Positions 29,610 to 38,960 of a DNA stretch of 64,000 nt are shown here, in pieces. Below the pieces are notes generated by a model, which saw only the letters and a list, made by a program, of their open reading frames with translations, was not told the origin of the DNA and searched no databases. The number at the start of each line of letters is the position of its first letter. The first letter of the stretch is position 1. A program made the position numbers and the translations under genes. Source of the stretch: Listeria weihenstephanensis (GTDB lineage Bacteria; Bacillota; Bacilli; Lactobacillales; Listeriaceae); contig NZ_CP011102.1 of NCBI RefSeq assembly GCF_003534205.1, positions 1,314,036-1,378,035 on the forward strand, read 5' to 3'.

Positions 29610-29679
29610 TTGCGAGAAAGTCGGAATTTTATTATAGTTATAAACAGGTATATGTGGGAATCAATTTTTATGGTATAAT
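29610..29679 (+). promoter_or_regulatory. Two candidate divIVA promoters
   Basis: P1: TTGCGA (29610-29615), 17 nt, TATAGT (29633-29638). P2: extended -10 TGGTATAAT (29671-29679) without a good -35. Both point to divIVA. Confidence 0.5.
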
Positions 29680-29730
29680 AAAGGGGCTGGCCTAGTTTTG
29701 ATAGGCTTTGACCATATGGAGGTGTTGAGC

Positions 29731-30261
29731 ATGCCATTATCACCGCTGGATATACATAACAAAGAGTTTAGCCGTGGTTTTAGAGGTTATGAAGAGGACG
29801 AGGTGAACGAATTCCTCGACCAAATTATTAAGGATTATGAACAACTGATTAAAGAAAAGAAACGCTTAGAGGAAACTCTATCTTCAAGAGATGACCGTTT
29901 AGGGCACTTCACAAACATTGAAGAAACGCTTAATAAATCATTGATTGTAGCACAAGAAGCTGCGAACCAAGTGATTGATAATGCGGATAAAGAAGCGAAG
30001 TTAATCGTACGTGAAGCAGAAAAAGATGCAGATCGGATATTGAGTGATTCGTTATCGAAAGCTCGCAAAATCGCGATTGAGATTGAAGATTTGAAACGCC
30101 AATCGAAAGTGTTCCGCGAACGTCTGCGCTTACTAGTAGAAACACAAATGGACCTGATTAAGAGTGATGATTGGAAGCAATTGATGGAATATGAAGTCGA
30201 TGCAACCGAACTGAAATCCGCAGGCCCAATCGAAATAGAAGAAAATAGTGACAAGCAATAA
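29731..30261 (+). CDS. divIVA: Septum/pole organiser DivIVA
   Basis: 176 residues: the N-terminal lipid-binding domain (PLSPLDIHNKEFSRGFRGYEEDEVNEFLDQIIKDYE) with its membrane-inserting segment, then a long coiled coil. It senses negatively curved membrane and recruits division and secretion factors. The ATG at 29731 is set by GGAGGTG 6 nt upstream; an in-frame TTG at 29698 would add residues foreign to the family. Confidence 0.95.
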   Translation: MPLSPLDIHNKEFSRGFRGYEEDEVNEFLDQIIKDYEQLIKEKKRLEETLSSRDDRLGHFTNIEETLNKSLIVAQEAANQVIDNADKEAKLIVREAEKDADRILSDSLSKARKIAIEIEDLKRQSKVFRERLRLLVETQMDLIKSDDWKQLMEYEVDATELKSAGPIEIEENSDKQ

Positions 30262-30262
30262 T

Positions 30263-30513
30263 AGAGACAAGTACTCTTTCCCGAACAAATTCTAATCCAA
30301 GCGAGCTGGCAAGCGGTGTGAGGTCAGCATTAGAATGGAAAGTTAGGAAATCACTCTGGAGCTCTTTTTTCGAACGAGACATTGATCTTTAGTAGCAAAA
30401 AGCGTATATCGGCGTTAACGATATAACGAAGTGGGCAAAGATTTAAGATCGATGTCAACGAGGGTGGTACCGCGATTAATGAACTCGTCCCTTTTTTAGG
30501 GGAGGGGTTTTTT
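30263..30513 (+). ncRNA. T-box leader, isoleucine-specific (ileS)
   Basis: The T-box sequence AGGGTGGTACCGCG starts at 30461. The Stem I base is AGAG (30263) with CTCT (30354-30357); TTCTAAT/ATTAGAA and CTTTCC/GGAAAG helices lie above it. Just 5' of the CTCT strand the sequence GGAAATCA offers ATC (30350-30352) as the specifier codon, matching tRNA-Ile. The terminator pairs ACTCGTCCCT (30483-30492) with AGGGGAGGGGT (30498-30508) and ends in six T. Uncharged tRNA-Ile would favour read-through to ileS. Confidence 0.9.
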
Positions 30514-30530
30514 GTCGTTTAAAAATTGAA

Positions 30531-30950
30531 AAGCGGAAACGGGCTCGTTCAGCTCCGAAAAAAACTGGAAGGGCCGCAGTGAAAATCCGAACTTGATTTT
30601 TATGGAGGGCATGAAGTTTTCGAGGAGCTAGCCCGTGAAGCTAGATCACCAGAAAAGCGGAACGGGCTCGTTCAGCTCCGAAAAGAACTGGAAGGGCCGC
30701 AGTGAAAATCCGAACTTGATTTTTATGGAGGGCATGAAGTTTTCGAGGAGCTAGCCCGTGAAGCTAGATCCGAAGGCGCCAAAGCAATAACAAACGCACA
30801 AACCTGAGATTACAGCTTACCTAAACGCCTCAACCTCAACAAATAACAAGGAGCCAATTCCAAACCTTCTGAAACCCCACTGCAGACTACAAACGCACCA
30901 AATACACATCAAGTCTCTAAACCAAAACACTAAGCACCAAACAAATAATT
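30531..30950 (+). repeat. Structured repeat element copy A: tandem hairpins plus A/C-rich tail
   Basis: Two near-identical hairpin units (30531-30647 and 30655-30770, 117 and 116 bp) are followed by an A/C-rich tail to about 30950. Each unit starts AAGCGGAAACGGGCTC, has long pairing arms (CGGGCT/AGCCCG, AGCTCC/GGAGCT, GAAAA-ACT/AGTTTTC), an internal GCAGTGAAAATCC/GATTTTTAT hairpin, and ends AAGCTAGATC. The second continues CGAAGGCGCC into the tail. It lies in sense orientation between the T-box terminator and ileS, so the ileS mRNA leader carries it. Related copies occur at 33734, 50640-50900 and 52574. I recall similar hairpins in Bacillaceae intergenic regions but know of no named family. 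Confidence 0.8.
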
Positions 30951-30974
30951 CAACCAACAAAGGAGAATGGACTA

Positions 30975-33737
30975 ATGGAATACAAAGAAACGTTATTAAT
31001 GCCAAAAACAGAGTTCCCGATGCGAGGAAATTTACCGAACAAAGAACCAGAATGGCAAGCAAAATGGGAAGAGATGGACCTATACGATCAAATTCAACAA
31101 AAGAATGCAGATAAACCAACATTTATTTTGCATGATGGACCGCCGTATGCGAATGGTGAGCTACATATGGGCCATGCGATGAATAAAGTTATCAAAGACA
31201 TGATTGTGCGTCAAAAATCGATGAGTGGTTTCCGTTCGCCATATGTTCCTGGTTGGGATACGCATGGTTTACCGATTGAACAAGCACTAGCAAACAAAGG
31301 CGTGAAGCGTAAAGAAATGTCTGTAGCAGAATTCCGTAAACTATGTGCGGAATATGCCTATAAACAAGTGGATATTCAACGCACTGGTTTCAAACGCTTA
31401 GGTGTAACAGGCGAGTGGGCTAACCCTTACATCACATTGCAGCCTGAGTATGAAGCGGAACAAATCAAAGTTTTTGGTGCGATGGCTAAAAAAGGCTACA
31501 TCTATAAAGGTAAAAAACCAGTTTATTGGTCTCCGTCAAGTGAATCTGCTTTGGCCGAAGCTGAAATTGAATATCAAGATAAGAAATCTGCCTCGATTTT
31601 TGTGGCTTTTAAAGTTACAGATGGCAAAGGTGTGCTAGATGAGGGCACGAACATCGTTATTTGGACAACGACCCCATGGACGATTCCAGCCAACATGGGA
31701 ATCACTGTGAACCCCGATCTAGAATACGTGCTTGTAGCTGTTAACGGCGAGAAATATGTTGTAGCAGAAGCACTATTTGCAGGACTTCGTGAGAAATTAG
31801 AGTGGGAGAACGCAGAAGTTATTAAAACGGTTCGTGGTTCCGAGCTTGATCGCGTGGTAACGAAACATCCATTTTACGATCGCGATTCACTTGTTATGAA
31901 CGGCGAGCATGCAACAGCAGAAGCTGGTACTGGAGCGGTTCATACAGCGCCAGGACACGGGGAAGACGATTATTTGATCGGTAAAAAATATGACTTAGAA
32001 ATTCTCGCTCCACTCGATGATCGCGGCGTTTTCACAGAGGAAGCACCTGGTTTTGAAGGTGTTTTCTATGATACGGCGAACAAAATGGTCACTGAAAAAT
32101 TAGAAGAAGTCGGCGCATTATTAAAAATGGAATTCATCACGCATTCATATCCACATGACTGGCGTACGAAGAAGCCTGTTATTTTCCGCGCGACAGCACA
32201 ATGGTTTGCGTCTATTGATAAATTCCGTCAAGACCTTCTGGATGCGATCCAAGGTGTAACTTGGACGCCATCATGGGGCGAAACACGTTTATTCAACATG
32301 GTTCGCGATCGTGGCGACTGGGTTATCTCTCGCCAACGCGTATGGGGCGTTCCACTTCCGATTTTTTATGCGGAAAATGGTGAGCCAATTATCACGGATG
32401 AAACGATTGAGCATGTTTCGGATTTATTCCGCGAGCACGGATCGGATATCTGGTTTGAGCGTGAAGCAAAAGACTTACTACCAGCAGGATTTACGCATGA
32501 AGATAGTCCAAATGGCGAATTCACGAAAGAAAATGATATTATGGATGTTTGGTTCGATTCTGGATCGAGTCACCAAGCTGTTCTTGCTGCCCGTCCTTAC
32601 TTGGATCGTCCGGCAGATCTTTACATGGAAGGTTCTGACCAATATCGCGGTTGGTTTAACTCATCGCTAACGACAAGTGTTGCAACGAACGGTGAGGCAC
32701 CATATCGTAATGTTTTAAGTCACGGTATGGCGCTCGACGGTAACGGTCGCAAAATGAGTAAATCACTTGGTAACACAATGCTTCCAGGTAAAGTAATCAA
32801 CCAACTAGGCGCTGATATCGTTCGCTTGTGGGTTGCCTCTGTGGATTATCAAGCCGACGTTCGTATCAGTGATGATATTTTAAAACAAGTGTCAGAAGTA
32901 TATCGTAAAATTCGTAACACGATGCGTTTCTTACTTGGAAATATTGCTGATTTTACACCAGCTGAGAACGGTATTGCTTATGAAGATTTGCGTGAAGTAG
33001 ATCAATATTTGCTTATACAATTAGATGAGCTCGTTAAAAATGTTCGCACGAGCTACGATAAATATGAATTTTCAACGATTTATCACCAAATCAATAATTT
33101 CTGTACAGTAGAACTTAGCCAATTTTATATGGATTTCGCAAAAGATGTTGTTTATATTGAGGCGGCAGATAGCAAAGACCGTCGCGCGATGCAAACTGTC
33201 TTTTATGAAGCTGTCGTGACATTGACGAAACTATTAGCACCAATTTTACCGCATACAGCCGACGAAGTATGGTCGCATCTTGGAAATCCAGAAGCGTCGA
33301 GCATTCATTTGACAGAGATGCCAGAAGTGAAAAATTATCCTGCAACAGAAGCGATTACGGAGAAATGGGATAAATTCATGCAAATCCGTGATGTCGTTCA
33401 AAAAGCGCTAGAAGAAGCCCGTACGGAGAAAATCATCGGTAAATCGATGCTTGCAAAAGTAACGCTATATGTGGATGCAGAAGCAAAACAATTATTTGAC
33501 TCACTAGAAGGTGACTTTGCACAACTACTGATCGTATCAGATTTCGAATTAGTAGAAGGCTTAGACGCTGCACCTGAAAACGCAGTAAAAGAGAACCACG
33601 TTGCCGTAGCAATCACTGTAGCAGAAGGTGAAACATGCGAACGTTGCCGCGTTGTGAAGAAAGACGTAGGCGAGAACCACGATCACCCAACATTGTGCAA
33701 ACGTTGCGCGGATATTGTGGTAGAAAACTACGCATGA
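30975..33737 (+). CDS. ileS: Isoleucyl-tRNA synthetase
   Basis: Class I synthetase of 920 residues. Signatures: HIGH-type motif [12 protein letters not shown] (about 56-67), KMSKS loop ([10 protein letters not shown], about 594-603), CP1 editing domain ([11 protein letters not shown]), and a C-terminal zinc finger with two Cys pairs (CERCRVVKK and CKRCADIV). Charges tRNA-Ile and edits valine. Controlled by the T-box 460 nt upstream. AAAGGAG precedes the ATG at 30975. Confidence 0.97.
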   Translation: MEYKETLLMPKTEFPMRGNLPNKEPEWQAKWEEMDLYDQIQQKNADKPTFILHDGPPYANGELHMGHAMNKVIKDMIVRQKSMSGFRSPYVPGWDTHGLPIEQALANKGVKRKEMSVAEFRKLCAEYAYKQVDIQRTGFKRLGVTGEWANPYITLQPEYEAEQIKVFGAMAKKGYIYKGKKPVYWSPSSESALAEAEIEYQDKKSASIFVAFKVTDGKGVLDEGTNIVIWTTTPWTIPANMGITVNPDLEYVLVAVNGEKYVVAEALFAGLREKLEWENAEVIKTVRGSELDRVVTKHPFYDRDSLVMNGEHATAEAGTGAVHTAPGHGEDDYLIGKKYDLEILAPLDDRGVFTEEAPGFEGVFYDTANKMVTEKLEEVGALLKMEFITHSYPHDWRTKKPVIFRATAQWFASIDKFRQDLLDAIQGVTWTPSWGETRLFNMVRDRGDWVISRQRVWGVPLPIFYAENGEPIITDETIEHVSDLFREHGSDIWFEREAKDLLPAGFTHEDSPNGEFTKENDIMDVWFDSGSSHQAVLAARPYLDRPADLYMEGSDQYRGWFNSSLTTSVATNGEAPYRNVLSHGMALDGNGRKMSKSLGNTMLPGKVINQLGADIVRLWVASVDYQADVRISDDILKQVSEVYRKIRNTMRFLLGNIADFTPAENGIAYEDLREVDQYLLIQLDELVKNVRTSYDKYEFSTIYHQINNFCTVELSQFYMDFAKDVVYIEAADSKDRRAMQTVFYEAVVTLTKLLAPILPHTADEVWSHLGNPEASSIHLTEMPEVKNYPATEAITEKWDKFMQIRDVVQKALEEARTEKIIGKSMLAKVTLYVDAEAKQLFDSLEGDFAQLLIVSDFELVEGLDAAPENAVKENHVAVAITVAEGETCERCRVVKKDVGENHDHPTLCKRCADIVVENYA

Positions 33738-33822
33738 AAAGCTGAAACGGCTCGCTAAGCTCCGACAAAAACTGGAGCGGCCTCCATAAAAAGCCGCTCT
33801 TGCTTTTTATGGAGGGCGCGAC
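33734..33822 (+). repeat. Structured repeat element copy B (hairpin only)
   Basis: It starts within the ileS stop codon region (TGAAAAGCTGAAACGGCTCG) and matches the 5' box and first arm of copy A. The central hairpin is a perfect 14-bp stem CCTCCATAAAAAGC/GCTTTTTATGGAGG with a 7-nt loop. The 3' outer arm, the AGCTAGATC box and the A/C-rich tail are missing. There is no T-tract, so it is not an obvious terminator. Sense to ileS and dapF. Confidence 0.7.
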
Positions 33823-33856
33823 GACACGGATGACACAATACAAGGAATAATGCCTG

Positions 33857-33893
33857 AGGTCCTTTGGTAGCTAACAGAGCTTAAAAAGGACCT
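33857..33893 (+). promoter_or_regulatory. Hairpin upstream of dapF
   Basis: Stem AGGTCCTT/AAGGACCT with inner TAGCT/AGCT pairing, ending 27 nt before dapF. There is no T-tract. It could shape dapF translation, but no known lysine riboswitch is recognised. Confidence 0.4.
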
Positions 33894-33920
33894 TAAGTTA
33901 ATAGAAATGGAGGGATCTTG

Positions 33921-34910
33921 ATGGCGCATATTAATTTCATTAAAGTACACGGCTCGCAAAATGATTTCTTTCTTATTGATGAAACTAAAAATAGTCTTTC
34001 TAAATGGAAAGATGCGGACCGAGCGGAATTAGCTGTTCGTATTTGCAATCGTGATGAAATGCTTGGTGGAGCGGATGGAATTCTATTTGTCTCTGAAAGC
34101 TCAAATAAGGCCTCTATCGGCCGTATGCGCGTTTTTAATTCAGATGGCTCTGAAGCATCGATGTGCGGAAATGGCTTGCGTACAGTCGCTCGTTACTTGC
34201 TAGAACGCGAGGGTCTAAAGGAAGCAACCGTTGAAACGATGAAAGCGACACTTCATGTTTCTAAAGCCGAAGAAATAGGTGCTGGAATTCCAACCTATCA
34301 AGTAGAAATCTCACCAGTTCTATTCGATCCAGCAACATTGCCGTTAAATTGGCCTGAATCCAAGCTGTTTAACGAACAAGTAGCTGCCTTCGATCCAGAA
34401 TTACGTTTTTCTGCTGTTGCGGTTCCTAATCCACATCTCATAACATTTGTCGATCAAGTAACGCTTGATTCAGATAAGCAAGCAAAACTTTCCACGTACT
34501 TAAATGGAGATAATCCTTATTTTACAGACGGTGTCAATGTTAGCTTTGTAAAAGAGCTGGCCGAAGATACGATTTATGTTCGCACTTTTGAACGTGGTGT
34601 GGGCTTTACAAATGCTTGTGGCACAGCGATGTCAGCCTCAAGTCTGATGAAAAAATTGCTTCATGATGATAAGCTGGAAACGCCTGTTCATGTTTATAAT
34701 AACGGTGGTCGGGTAAAAGTGACTGCAGCGAAAGATAAAGATGGCGCGCTTCATTTGCAACTTATTGGTAACGCAACGTTCGTCTATTATGGCACACTTG
34801 CTATAACCGCTGATTCCATAAACTTATTGGAACAAAAACATACCGATGAACAAGCGAATTATCAAGCGATGGTTGCAGAAGTACAAGATTATCTACAAAA
34901 AAACAAGTAA
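33921..34910 (+). CDS. dapF: Diaminopimelate epimerase
   Basis: Converts LL-DAP to meso-DAP for lysine and peptidoglycan. The 329-residue protein is longer than many DapF but keeps both catalytic cysteines, in ASMCGNGLRT (about residue 78) and NACGTAMSA. The substrate fits the DNPR-type MurE in this window. The start is the ATG at 33921 with GGAGGG 6 nt upstream; the TTG at 33918 is not needed. Confidence 0.93.
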   Translation: MAHINFIKVHGSQNDFFLIDETKNSLSKWKDADRAELAVRICNRDEMLGGADGILFVSESSNKASIGRMRVFNSDGSEASMCGNGLRTVARYLLEREGLKEATVETMKATLHVSKAEEIGAGIPTYQVEISPVLFDPATLPLNWPESKLFNEQVAAFDPELRFSAVAVPNPHLITFVDQVTLDSDKQAKLSTYLNGDNPYFTDGVNVSFVKELAEDTIYVRTFERGVGFTNACGTAMSASSLMKKLLHDDKLETPVHVYNNGGRVKVTAAKDKDGALHLQLIGNATFVYYGTLAITADSINLLEQKHTDEQANYQAMVAEVQDYLQKNK

Positions 34911-34926
34911 AGTTAGGAGCAAACGA

Positions 34927-35619
34927 ATGAATACAAACAAAAAGAAAGCTCTCCCGTTATTCGTAATTGGTGGTTTTTCCTTATTAATTTTTGTGATTGT
35001 GGCCCTTGCGGTGAATTCAGAACCTAGATGGGTAGCAAAGTTCGATTTAAACTGGATCAGTCGTATTCAAACGAACATTTCCATATCAAAAACGAACCTA
35101 ATAGAGAACTTAACGATGATTGGAAGCGCAGAAACAGCTATTATTTTAACACTTATTGTCGTTGTTATTCTCTTTTTTCTGCGTAAGTTTGTGGTTGGAC
35201 TATGGTTTGGTGGTACAGTTCTTGTCTGTGCGGTTCTACTAAATACGGTCTTAAAAGACATTTTTGCTCGTCCACGTCCGAATTTTGATCGCTTAATAGC
35301 GGAAACTGGTTTTAGTTTCCCAAGTGGACACGCGACAGGTAGCACCGTTTTTTACGGCTTATCGGCAATGTTTCTTATTTTCACAGTGAAGCAAATGTGG
35401 GCTAAGATCGTGATCGGTGTTGTTGCTTTAGGATGGATTTTCTTCATTATGTATTCTCGTGTATATTTAGGTGTGCATTATCCAACCGACGTATTCGGAG
35501 GATTCCTATTCGGAGTTGCTTCCATTTTCATCTCACTCGGCGTCTATTTCCTTGTACGCGAACCACTGCATAATTTATTAGTGAAATGGCGGATTAAGGA
35601 TCGTAGTATTATAAAATAA
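34927..35619 (+). CDS. PAP2-family membrane phosphatase
   Basis: 230 residues with about six transmembrane segments and all three phosphatase motifs: KDIFARPRP, PSGHATG and SRVYLGVHYPTDV. Such enzymes dephosphorylate undecaprenyl pyrophosphate, phosphatidylglycerol phosphate or diacylglycerol pyrophosphate; the substrate cannot be told from sequence. AGGAG lies 7 nt before the ATG at 34927, 16 nt after dapF, so the two are probably co-transcribed. Confidence 0.9.
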   Translation: MNTNKKKALPLFVIGGFSLLIFVIVALAVNSEPRWVAKFDLNWISRIQTNISISKTNLIENLTMIGSAETAIILTLIVVVILFFLRKFVVGLWFGGTVLVCAVLLNTVLKDIFARPRPNFDRLIAETGFSFPSGHATGSTVFYGLSAMFLIFTVKQMWAKIVIGVVALGWIFFIMYSRVYLGVHYPTDVFGGFLFGVASIFISLGVYFLVREPLHNLLVKWRIKDRSIIK

Positions 35620-35625
35620 AATAAG

Positions 35626-35669
35626 AAACCGTGAGTATGCTTTGTCATAAAGCAGATTCGCGGTTTTTT
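35626..35669 (+). terminator. Intrinsic terminator after the PAP2 gene
   Basis: Interrupted stem AAACCG...TATGCTTT/AAAGCAGA...CGGTTT followed by six T. Confidence 0.8.
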
Positions 35670-35730
35670 GTTTGAGAAAAATGGTAAACATCAAGTTGTC
35701 GCAATAATGGCGCACTTAGGGAAATATTAC

Positions 35731-35759
35731 TTGCTTTTTTGGAATGAAAGCGTTAAAAT
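35731..35759 (+). promoter_or_regulatory. Candidate promoter overlapped by a cre-like site
   Basis: TTGCTT (35731-35736), 17 nt, TAAAAT (35754-35759). TGAAAGCGTTAAAA (35745-35758) matches the CcpA cre consensus TGWAANCGNTNWCA at all but one position. Target unclear: it could give a long cold-shock leader or a very small RNA or peptide. Confidence 0.35.
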
Positions 35760-35854
35760 AGTGGTATCGATAAATATGATATTTCTTTTTACAGTAGTTG
35801 TTGGGACACTGTGTATTCACTTGGTAGCGGCTTATTCACGTTTTATAAAGGGTA

Positions 35855-35885
35855 TTGATCCCAAGGTTTGAGTACCTTTTATAAT
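35855..35885 (+). promoter_or_regulatory. Candidate cold-shock gene promoter
   Basis: TATAAT (35880-35885) with TTGATC 19 nt upstream. It gives a leader of about 105 nt, in keeping with the long 5' UTRs of cold-shock mRNAs. Confidence 0.45.
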
Positions 35886-35995
35886 ATGTGAATTTTCTAT
35901 GAAAACAAAGGTGAGCTTGTTGTTTAGCAGTTTCCCAGTAAGTTTTTTATGTGTAAAAGGAACATATTAAGAAAATTTTTGGAGGTTTTTGACAC

Positions 35996-36196
35996 ATGCA
36001 AGAAGGTACAGTAAAATGGTTCAATGGCGAAAAAGGTTTTGGTTTTATCGAAGTTGAAGGCGGCGACGATGTATTCGTACACTTCAGCGCAATCGAAGGA
36101 GACGGTTTTAAAACACTTGACGAGGGTCAAAAAGTAGAGTTTGAAATCGTAGAAGGACAACGTGGACCTCAAGCTGATAAAGTAACAAAACTTTAA
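35996..36196 (+). CDS. cspB: Cold-shock protein, CspA/CspB family
   Basis: 66-residue single cold-shock domain with RNP1 (KGFGFIEV) and RNP2 (VFVHFS) motifs for single-stranded nucleic acid binding; acts as an RNA chaperone in cold and stress. TGGAGG lies 13 nt before the ATG. The paralogue name (B, L and so on) is not certain from one sequence. Confidence 0.95.
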   Translation: MQEGTVKWFNGEKGFGFIEVEGGDDVFVHFSAIEGDGFKTLDEGQKVEFEIVEGQRGPQADKVTKL

Positions 36197-36220
36197 TCAT
36201 TGCGAGAGAACATGACTAAT

Positions 36221-36264
36221 GATTGAGCACGTACCGTTTTTTAGGTAGTGCTCAATCTTTTTTA
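36221..36264 (+). terminator. Terminator after the cold-shock gene
   Basis: 14-bp stem GATTGAGCAC(G)TACC/GGTAGTGCTCAATC with one bulge and a T-tract. The end of the converging alsD lies inside it. Confidence 0.88.
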
Positions 36265-36980
36265 TTTTCAATGGAATCAATTTGATCGGTTATTTCGGGA
36301 TTGTTAAGGTCGCTATTTAGGAATTCCGTTGTGTGCGGCAGCTCTAACTCAAACTCTGTCTGGTGCGCGATTTCAACAACACCCTCGAGTAGTGTATAGT
36401 CAAATACATGCCCGCCAACTTGTTTTAGATCATCCATAAAGTGAAGGTGGTAACCAGGAACAACAAGACCTTGAATATAGCTAGGGGACCAAAAACCGAC
36501 AATCGTGCCTGTCCGATATTCTAAATCAAAGGTAGGCTGTGTTTTAACCGCCTCAATTAAGAGCGGATAGGGACGCGTTTGTTTTCTAACAACACGAGTG
36601 TGCACGATACGGAAGTTACCAGTTATCCTGATGGCATAAAAAAGGTTAGGACTCTGCATATAGGATTCCATTTGCGCTTCTAATTTTGCTTTTGCAGTCA
36701 GTTTTGTGACATCAAAGGAATGATCGGCTGAGAAAAAAGTGATAGAAGCGAAGGGTGTTGTATCTTTAGGTTTCAAATGATACACCTTGCCGTCTTCTTT
36801 GATTTGGTAGGCTGATCCATCTAGAATAATAAGCTCTCCATCGAGATTATTTAATGTGCCAATTCCGAAATCACCATGTGTCAGTAGTTCCTTGAAGGAA
36901 GTGGAGCCTTGATATAGGCCAGCCACGAGTGCTGCCATGGTGGAATGTTGGAAAAGCCGATTTTTTCTTTCTTCATGCAC
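36252..36980 (-). CDS. alsD: Alpha-acetolactate decarboxylase
   Basis: Converts acetolactate to acetoin. The 242-residue protein has the metal-binding histidines in GYHLHFMDDLKQVGGHVFDY and the conserved GIGTLNNLDGE segment. It lies downstream of ilvA at the end of the ilv-leu block, where it can drain acetolactate made by IlvBN when branched-chain demand is low. The GTG start is backed by GGAGG 9 nt upstream. The ilvA terminator separates it from the operon, so it may have its own promoter. Confidence 0.93.
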   Translation of the reverse strand: MHEERKNRLFQHSTMAALVAGLYQGSTSFKELLTHGDFGIGTLNNLDGELIILDGSAYQIKEDGKVYHLKPKDTTPFASITFFSADHSFDVTKLTAKAKLEAQMESYMQSPNLFYAIRITGNFRIVHTRVVRKQTRPYPLLIEAVKTQPTFDLEYRTGTIVGFWSPSYIQGLVVPGYHLHFMDDLKQVGGHVFDYTLLEGVVEIAHQTEFELELPHTTEFLNSDLNNPEITDQIDSIENKKD

Positions 36981-37045
36981 TTAGAATCACCTCCATAAAT
37001 TTTAAGTTTATATGCCATTATACACCAAGGATCGGATATTCCTAA

Positions 37046-37077
37046 CAAAAAAGACCCCACAATGAACTGTAGGACCT
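37046..37077 (-). terminator. Terminator of the ilv-leu operon (after ilvA)
   Basis: On the minus strand AGGTCCTACAG pairs with TGTGGGGTCT, including G-U pairs, followed by six T. Confidence 0.65.
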
Positions 37078-37088
37078 TTCAATTGATA

Positions 37089-38357
37089 TTAAACGAGTAG
37101 GGTATAAAGCATTTGATTGTCGTTGATCGGCATGAAACTTGGGTCAAAAACAGCGATGCGCTCTAATAATTTTTCGTAGTCGTTCGGGTCTTGTAAAAGA
37201 ACACCGATGATGACTGGACCTTGATTACGATTTACTTTTTTTGTATATTCGAATTTTGTAATGTCATCATATGGACCGAGAACATCGTTTACGAACTCGC
37301 GAAGGGCACCTGGACGTTGTGGAAAGTTGACAATAAAATAATGTTTTAAGCCTTCAAAAACAAGCGAACGCTCTTCAATTTCTTGCATACGATTGATATC
37401 ATTGTTACCACCACTTACGATGCAAACCACGTTTTTTCCTTTGATCTGTGCTCGGAAATGATTCAGCGCGGCTACGGATAGGGCACCAGCGGGTTCGGCA
37501 ACGATAGCTTGTTTTGTATACATATCTAGAATCGTAGAACACACTTCGCCTTCTTCTACTTCCATCACTTCATCTACCAGTTTTTCGCAATGTTTATACG
37601 TTAGTTGCCCAACTTGTTTCACCGCAGCACCATCGACAAATTTATCGATCTTAGGTAGGCTAACAACTTTTCCAGCTAAAAGTGATTTGGCCATGGACGG
37701 CGCACCGCTTGGCTCAACGCCAATAATGGTTGTGGCGGGGCTGACTGCTTTCACGTAAGAGCCAACACCTGATACAAGTCCACCGCCGCCAATTGCTGCA
37801 AAAATAAAGTCACATTTCTCGTCTCCTAAATCATTCAACATTTCAACTGCGACAGTACCTTGACCTGCGATGATATCTGCATCGTCAAATGGTGCGATAA
37901 ACGTTTTACTATTTTCAGCGCTAAATTTCTTAGCAGAATAAGCGGCAGCATCAAATGTGTCTCCAGTTAAGCGGACTTCCACAAACTCACCGCCGAAGAA
38001 TTTTACTTGCGATACTTTTTGTTGCGGCGTTGTCGTTGGCATGAAGATTGTAGCTGGTACGCCGAGCTTCTGGCATGTAAAAGCGACACCTTGTGCATGA
38101 TTTCCAGCGCTCGCACATGTGACGCCGTTTTTCAGTTGTTCTTCGGTCAGTTGAGCGATGGCGTAATAGGCACCGCGTAGTTTGAACGAACGAACCCACT
38201 GTAAATCTTCGCGTTTTAAGTAGACGTTGCAGTCATATTTTTGTGATAAGTAGTAGTCTTTTTCAAGTGGCGTGTGCTTGACGATAGATTTTAATGTATC
38301 ATACGCGTCGAGCACGTCTTGTTTGCTAACTAAAGCATCGACATCAACCATTTCCAT
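37089..38357 (-). CDS. ilvA: Threonine dehydratase, biosynthetic (IlvA)
   Basis: First committed step to isoleucine: threonine to 2-oxobutanoate. 422 residues, fold-type II PLP enzyme with the Schiff-base Lys in [11 protein letters not shown], phosphate loop [10 protein letters not shown] and a single C-terminal ACT-like regulatory domain ([23 protein letters not shown]), as in Bacillus-type short IlvA. Last gene of the operon, 21 nt after leuD. Confidence 0.95.
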   Translation of the reverse strand: MEMVDVDALVSKQDVLDAYDTLKSIVKHTPLEKDYYLSQKYDCNVYLKREDLQWVRSFKLRGAYYAIAQLTEEQLKNGVTCASAGNHAQGVAFTCQKLGVPATIFMPTTTPQQKVSQVKFFGGEFVEVRLTGDTFDAAAYSAKKFSAENSKTFIAPFDDADIIAGQGTVAVEMLNDLGDEKCDFIFAAIGGGGLVSGVGSYVKAVSPATTIIGVEPSGAPSMAKSLLAGKVVSLPKIDKFVDGAAVKQVGQLTYKHCEKLVDEVMEVEEGEVCSTILDMYTKQAIVAEPAGALSVAALNHFRAQIKGKNVVCIVSGGNNDINRMQEIEERSLVFEGLKHYFIVNFPQRPGALREFVNDVLGPYDDITKFEYTKKVNRNQGPVIIGVLLQDPNDYEKLLERIAVFDPSFMPINDNQMLYTLLV

Positions 38358-38378
38358 AACATCCTCACATCCTCATTT

Positions 38379-38960
38379 TTAATAGGCGCGTGCCTTGTTT
38401 TCGTAATCGGTAATCATGGATTCATGCTCCATTGTTTGGGCGATATCATCGAGGCCTTTGATGAACTTCTCTTTCCAGGTCGCATCGATGTCAAAATCAT
38501 ACGTCCCCACCGAGCTAATAACTTGTTGTTTCGGCAAATCGATAGCAATCTCTTCGTTCGCTGGAATTGCCGCCAATTTCACGCGTACTTCTTTTGGCAA
38601 ACTAATTGGCAAAATACCATTTTTCGTGCAGTTCATGTAGAAAATATCACTGTATCCGCCGGCAATAATGACGCGGAAACGGTAGTCGAGTAAGGCCCAA
38701 GGAGCGTGTTCACGACTAGAGCCGCAGCCAAAATTATCGCCGGTGACAAGGATGGTAGCTTCTTGTCGGTCAGGAGCGTTTAGCGGAAACTCTGGATTCA
38801 AGGAACGATCAGGAAGATAGCGCCATTCGTCAAAGAGAAATTCACCAAATCCTGTTCGTTCGATACGTTTTAGAAATTGTTTCGGGATAATTTGATCGGT
38901 ATCAATGTTATCGTTCATGAGGGCTACTGTTTTTCCTTTATGCAACACCATTGCTTCCAT
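38379..38960 (-). CDS. leuD: 3-isopropylmalate dehydratase small subunit
   Basis: 193 residues with [13 protein letters not shown] and the [17 protein letters not shown] swivel-domain motif. Forms the heterodimer with LeuC to isomerise 2- to 3-isopropylmalate. The true start is the ATG at 38960 (GGAG 9 nt upstream), which overlaps leuC by 23 nt; the open frame extends 45 codons further up, but only as leuC antiphase sequence. Confidence 0.94.
   Translation of the reverse strand: MEAMVLHKGKTVALMNDNIDTDQIIPKQFLKRIERTGFGEFLFDEWRYLPDRSLNPEFPLNAPDRQEATILVTGDNFGCGSSREHAPWALLDYRFRVIIAGGYSDIFYMNCTKNGILPISLPKEVRVKLAAIPANEEIAIDLPKQQVISSVGTYDFDIDATWKEKFIKGLDDIAQTMEHESMITDYENKARAY

Noticed and set aside
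30817-31122. 101-codon minus-strand frame rich in Leu, Val, Phe upstream of ileS
   Set aside because: It is the antisense of the A/C-rich repeat tail and of the ileS start. The hydrophobic look follows from T/G-rich composition, and there is no ribosome site or homology.
33857-33893. Lysine (L-box) riboswitch upstream of dapF
   Set aside because: Only one simple hairpin is present. The multi-helix L-box core is absent.
35668-35871. 67-codon frame after the PAP2 terminator
   Set aside because: It starts inside the terminator T-tract with TTG, has no ribosome site and no recognisable family; a shorter ATG frame at 35776 also lacks a ribosome site.
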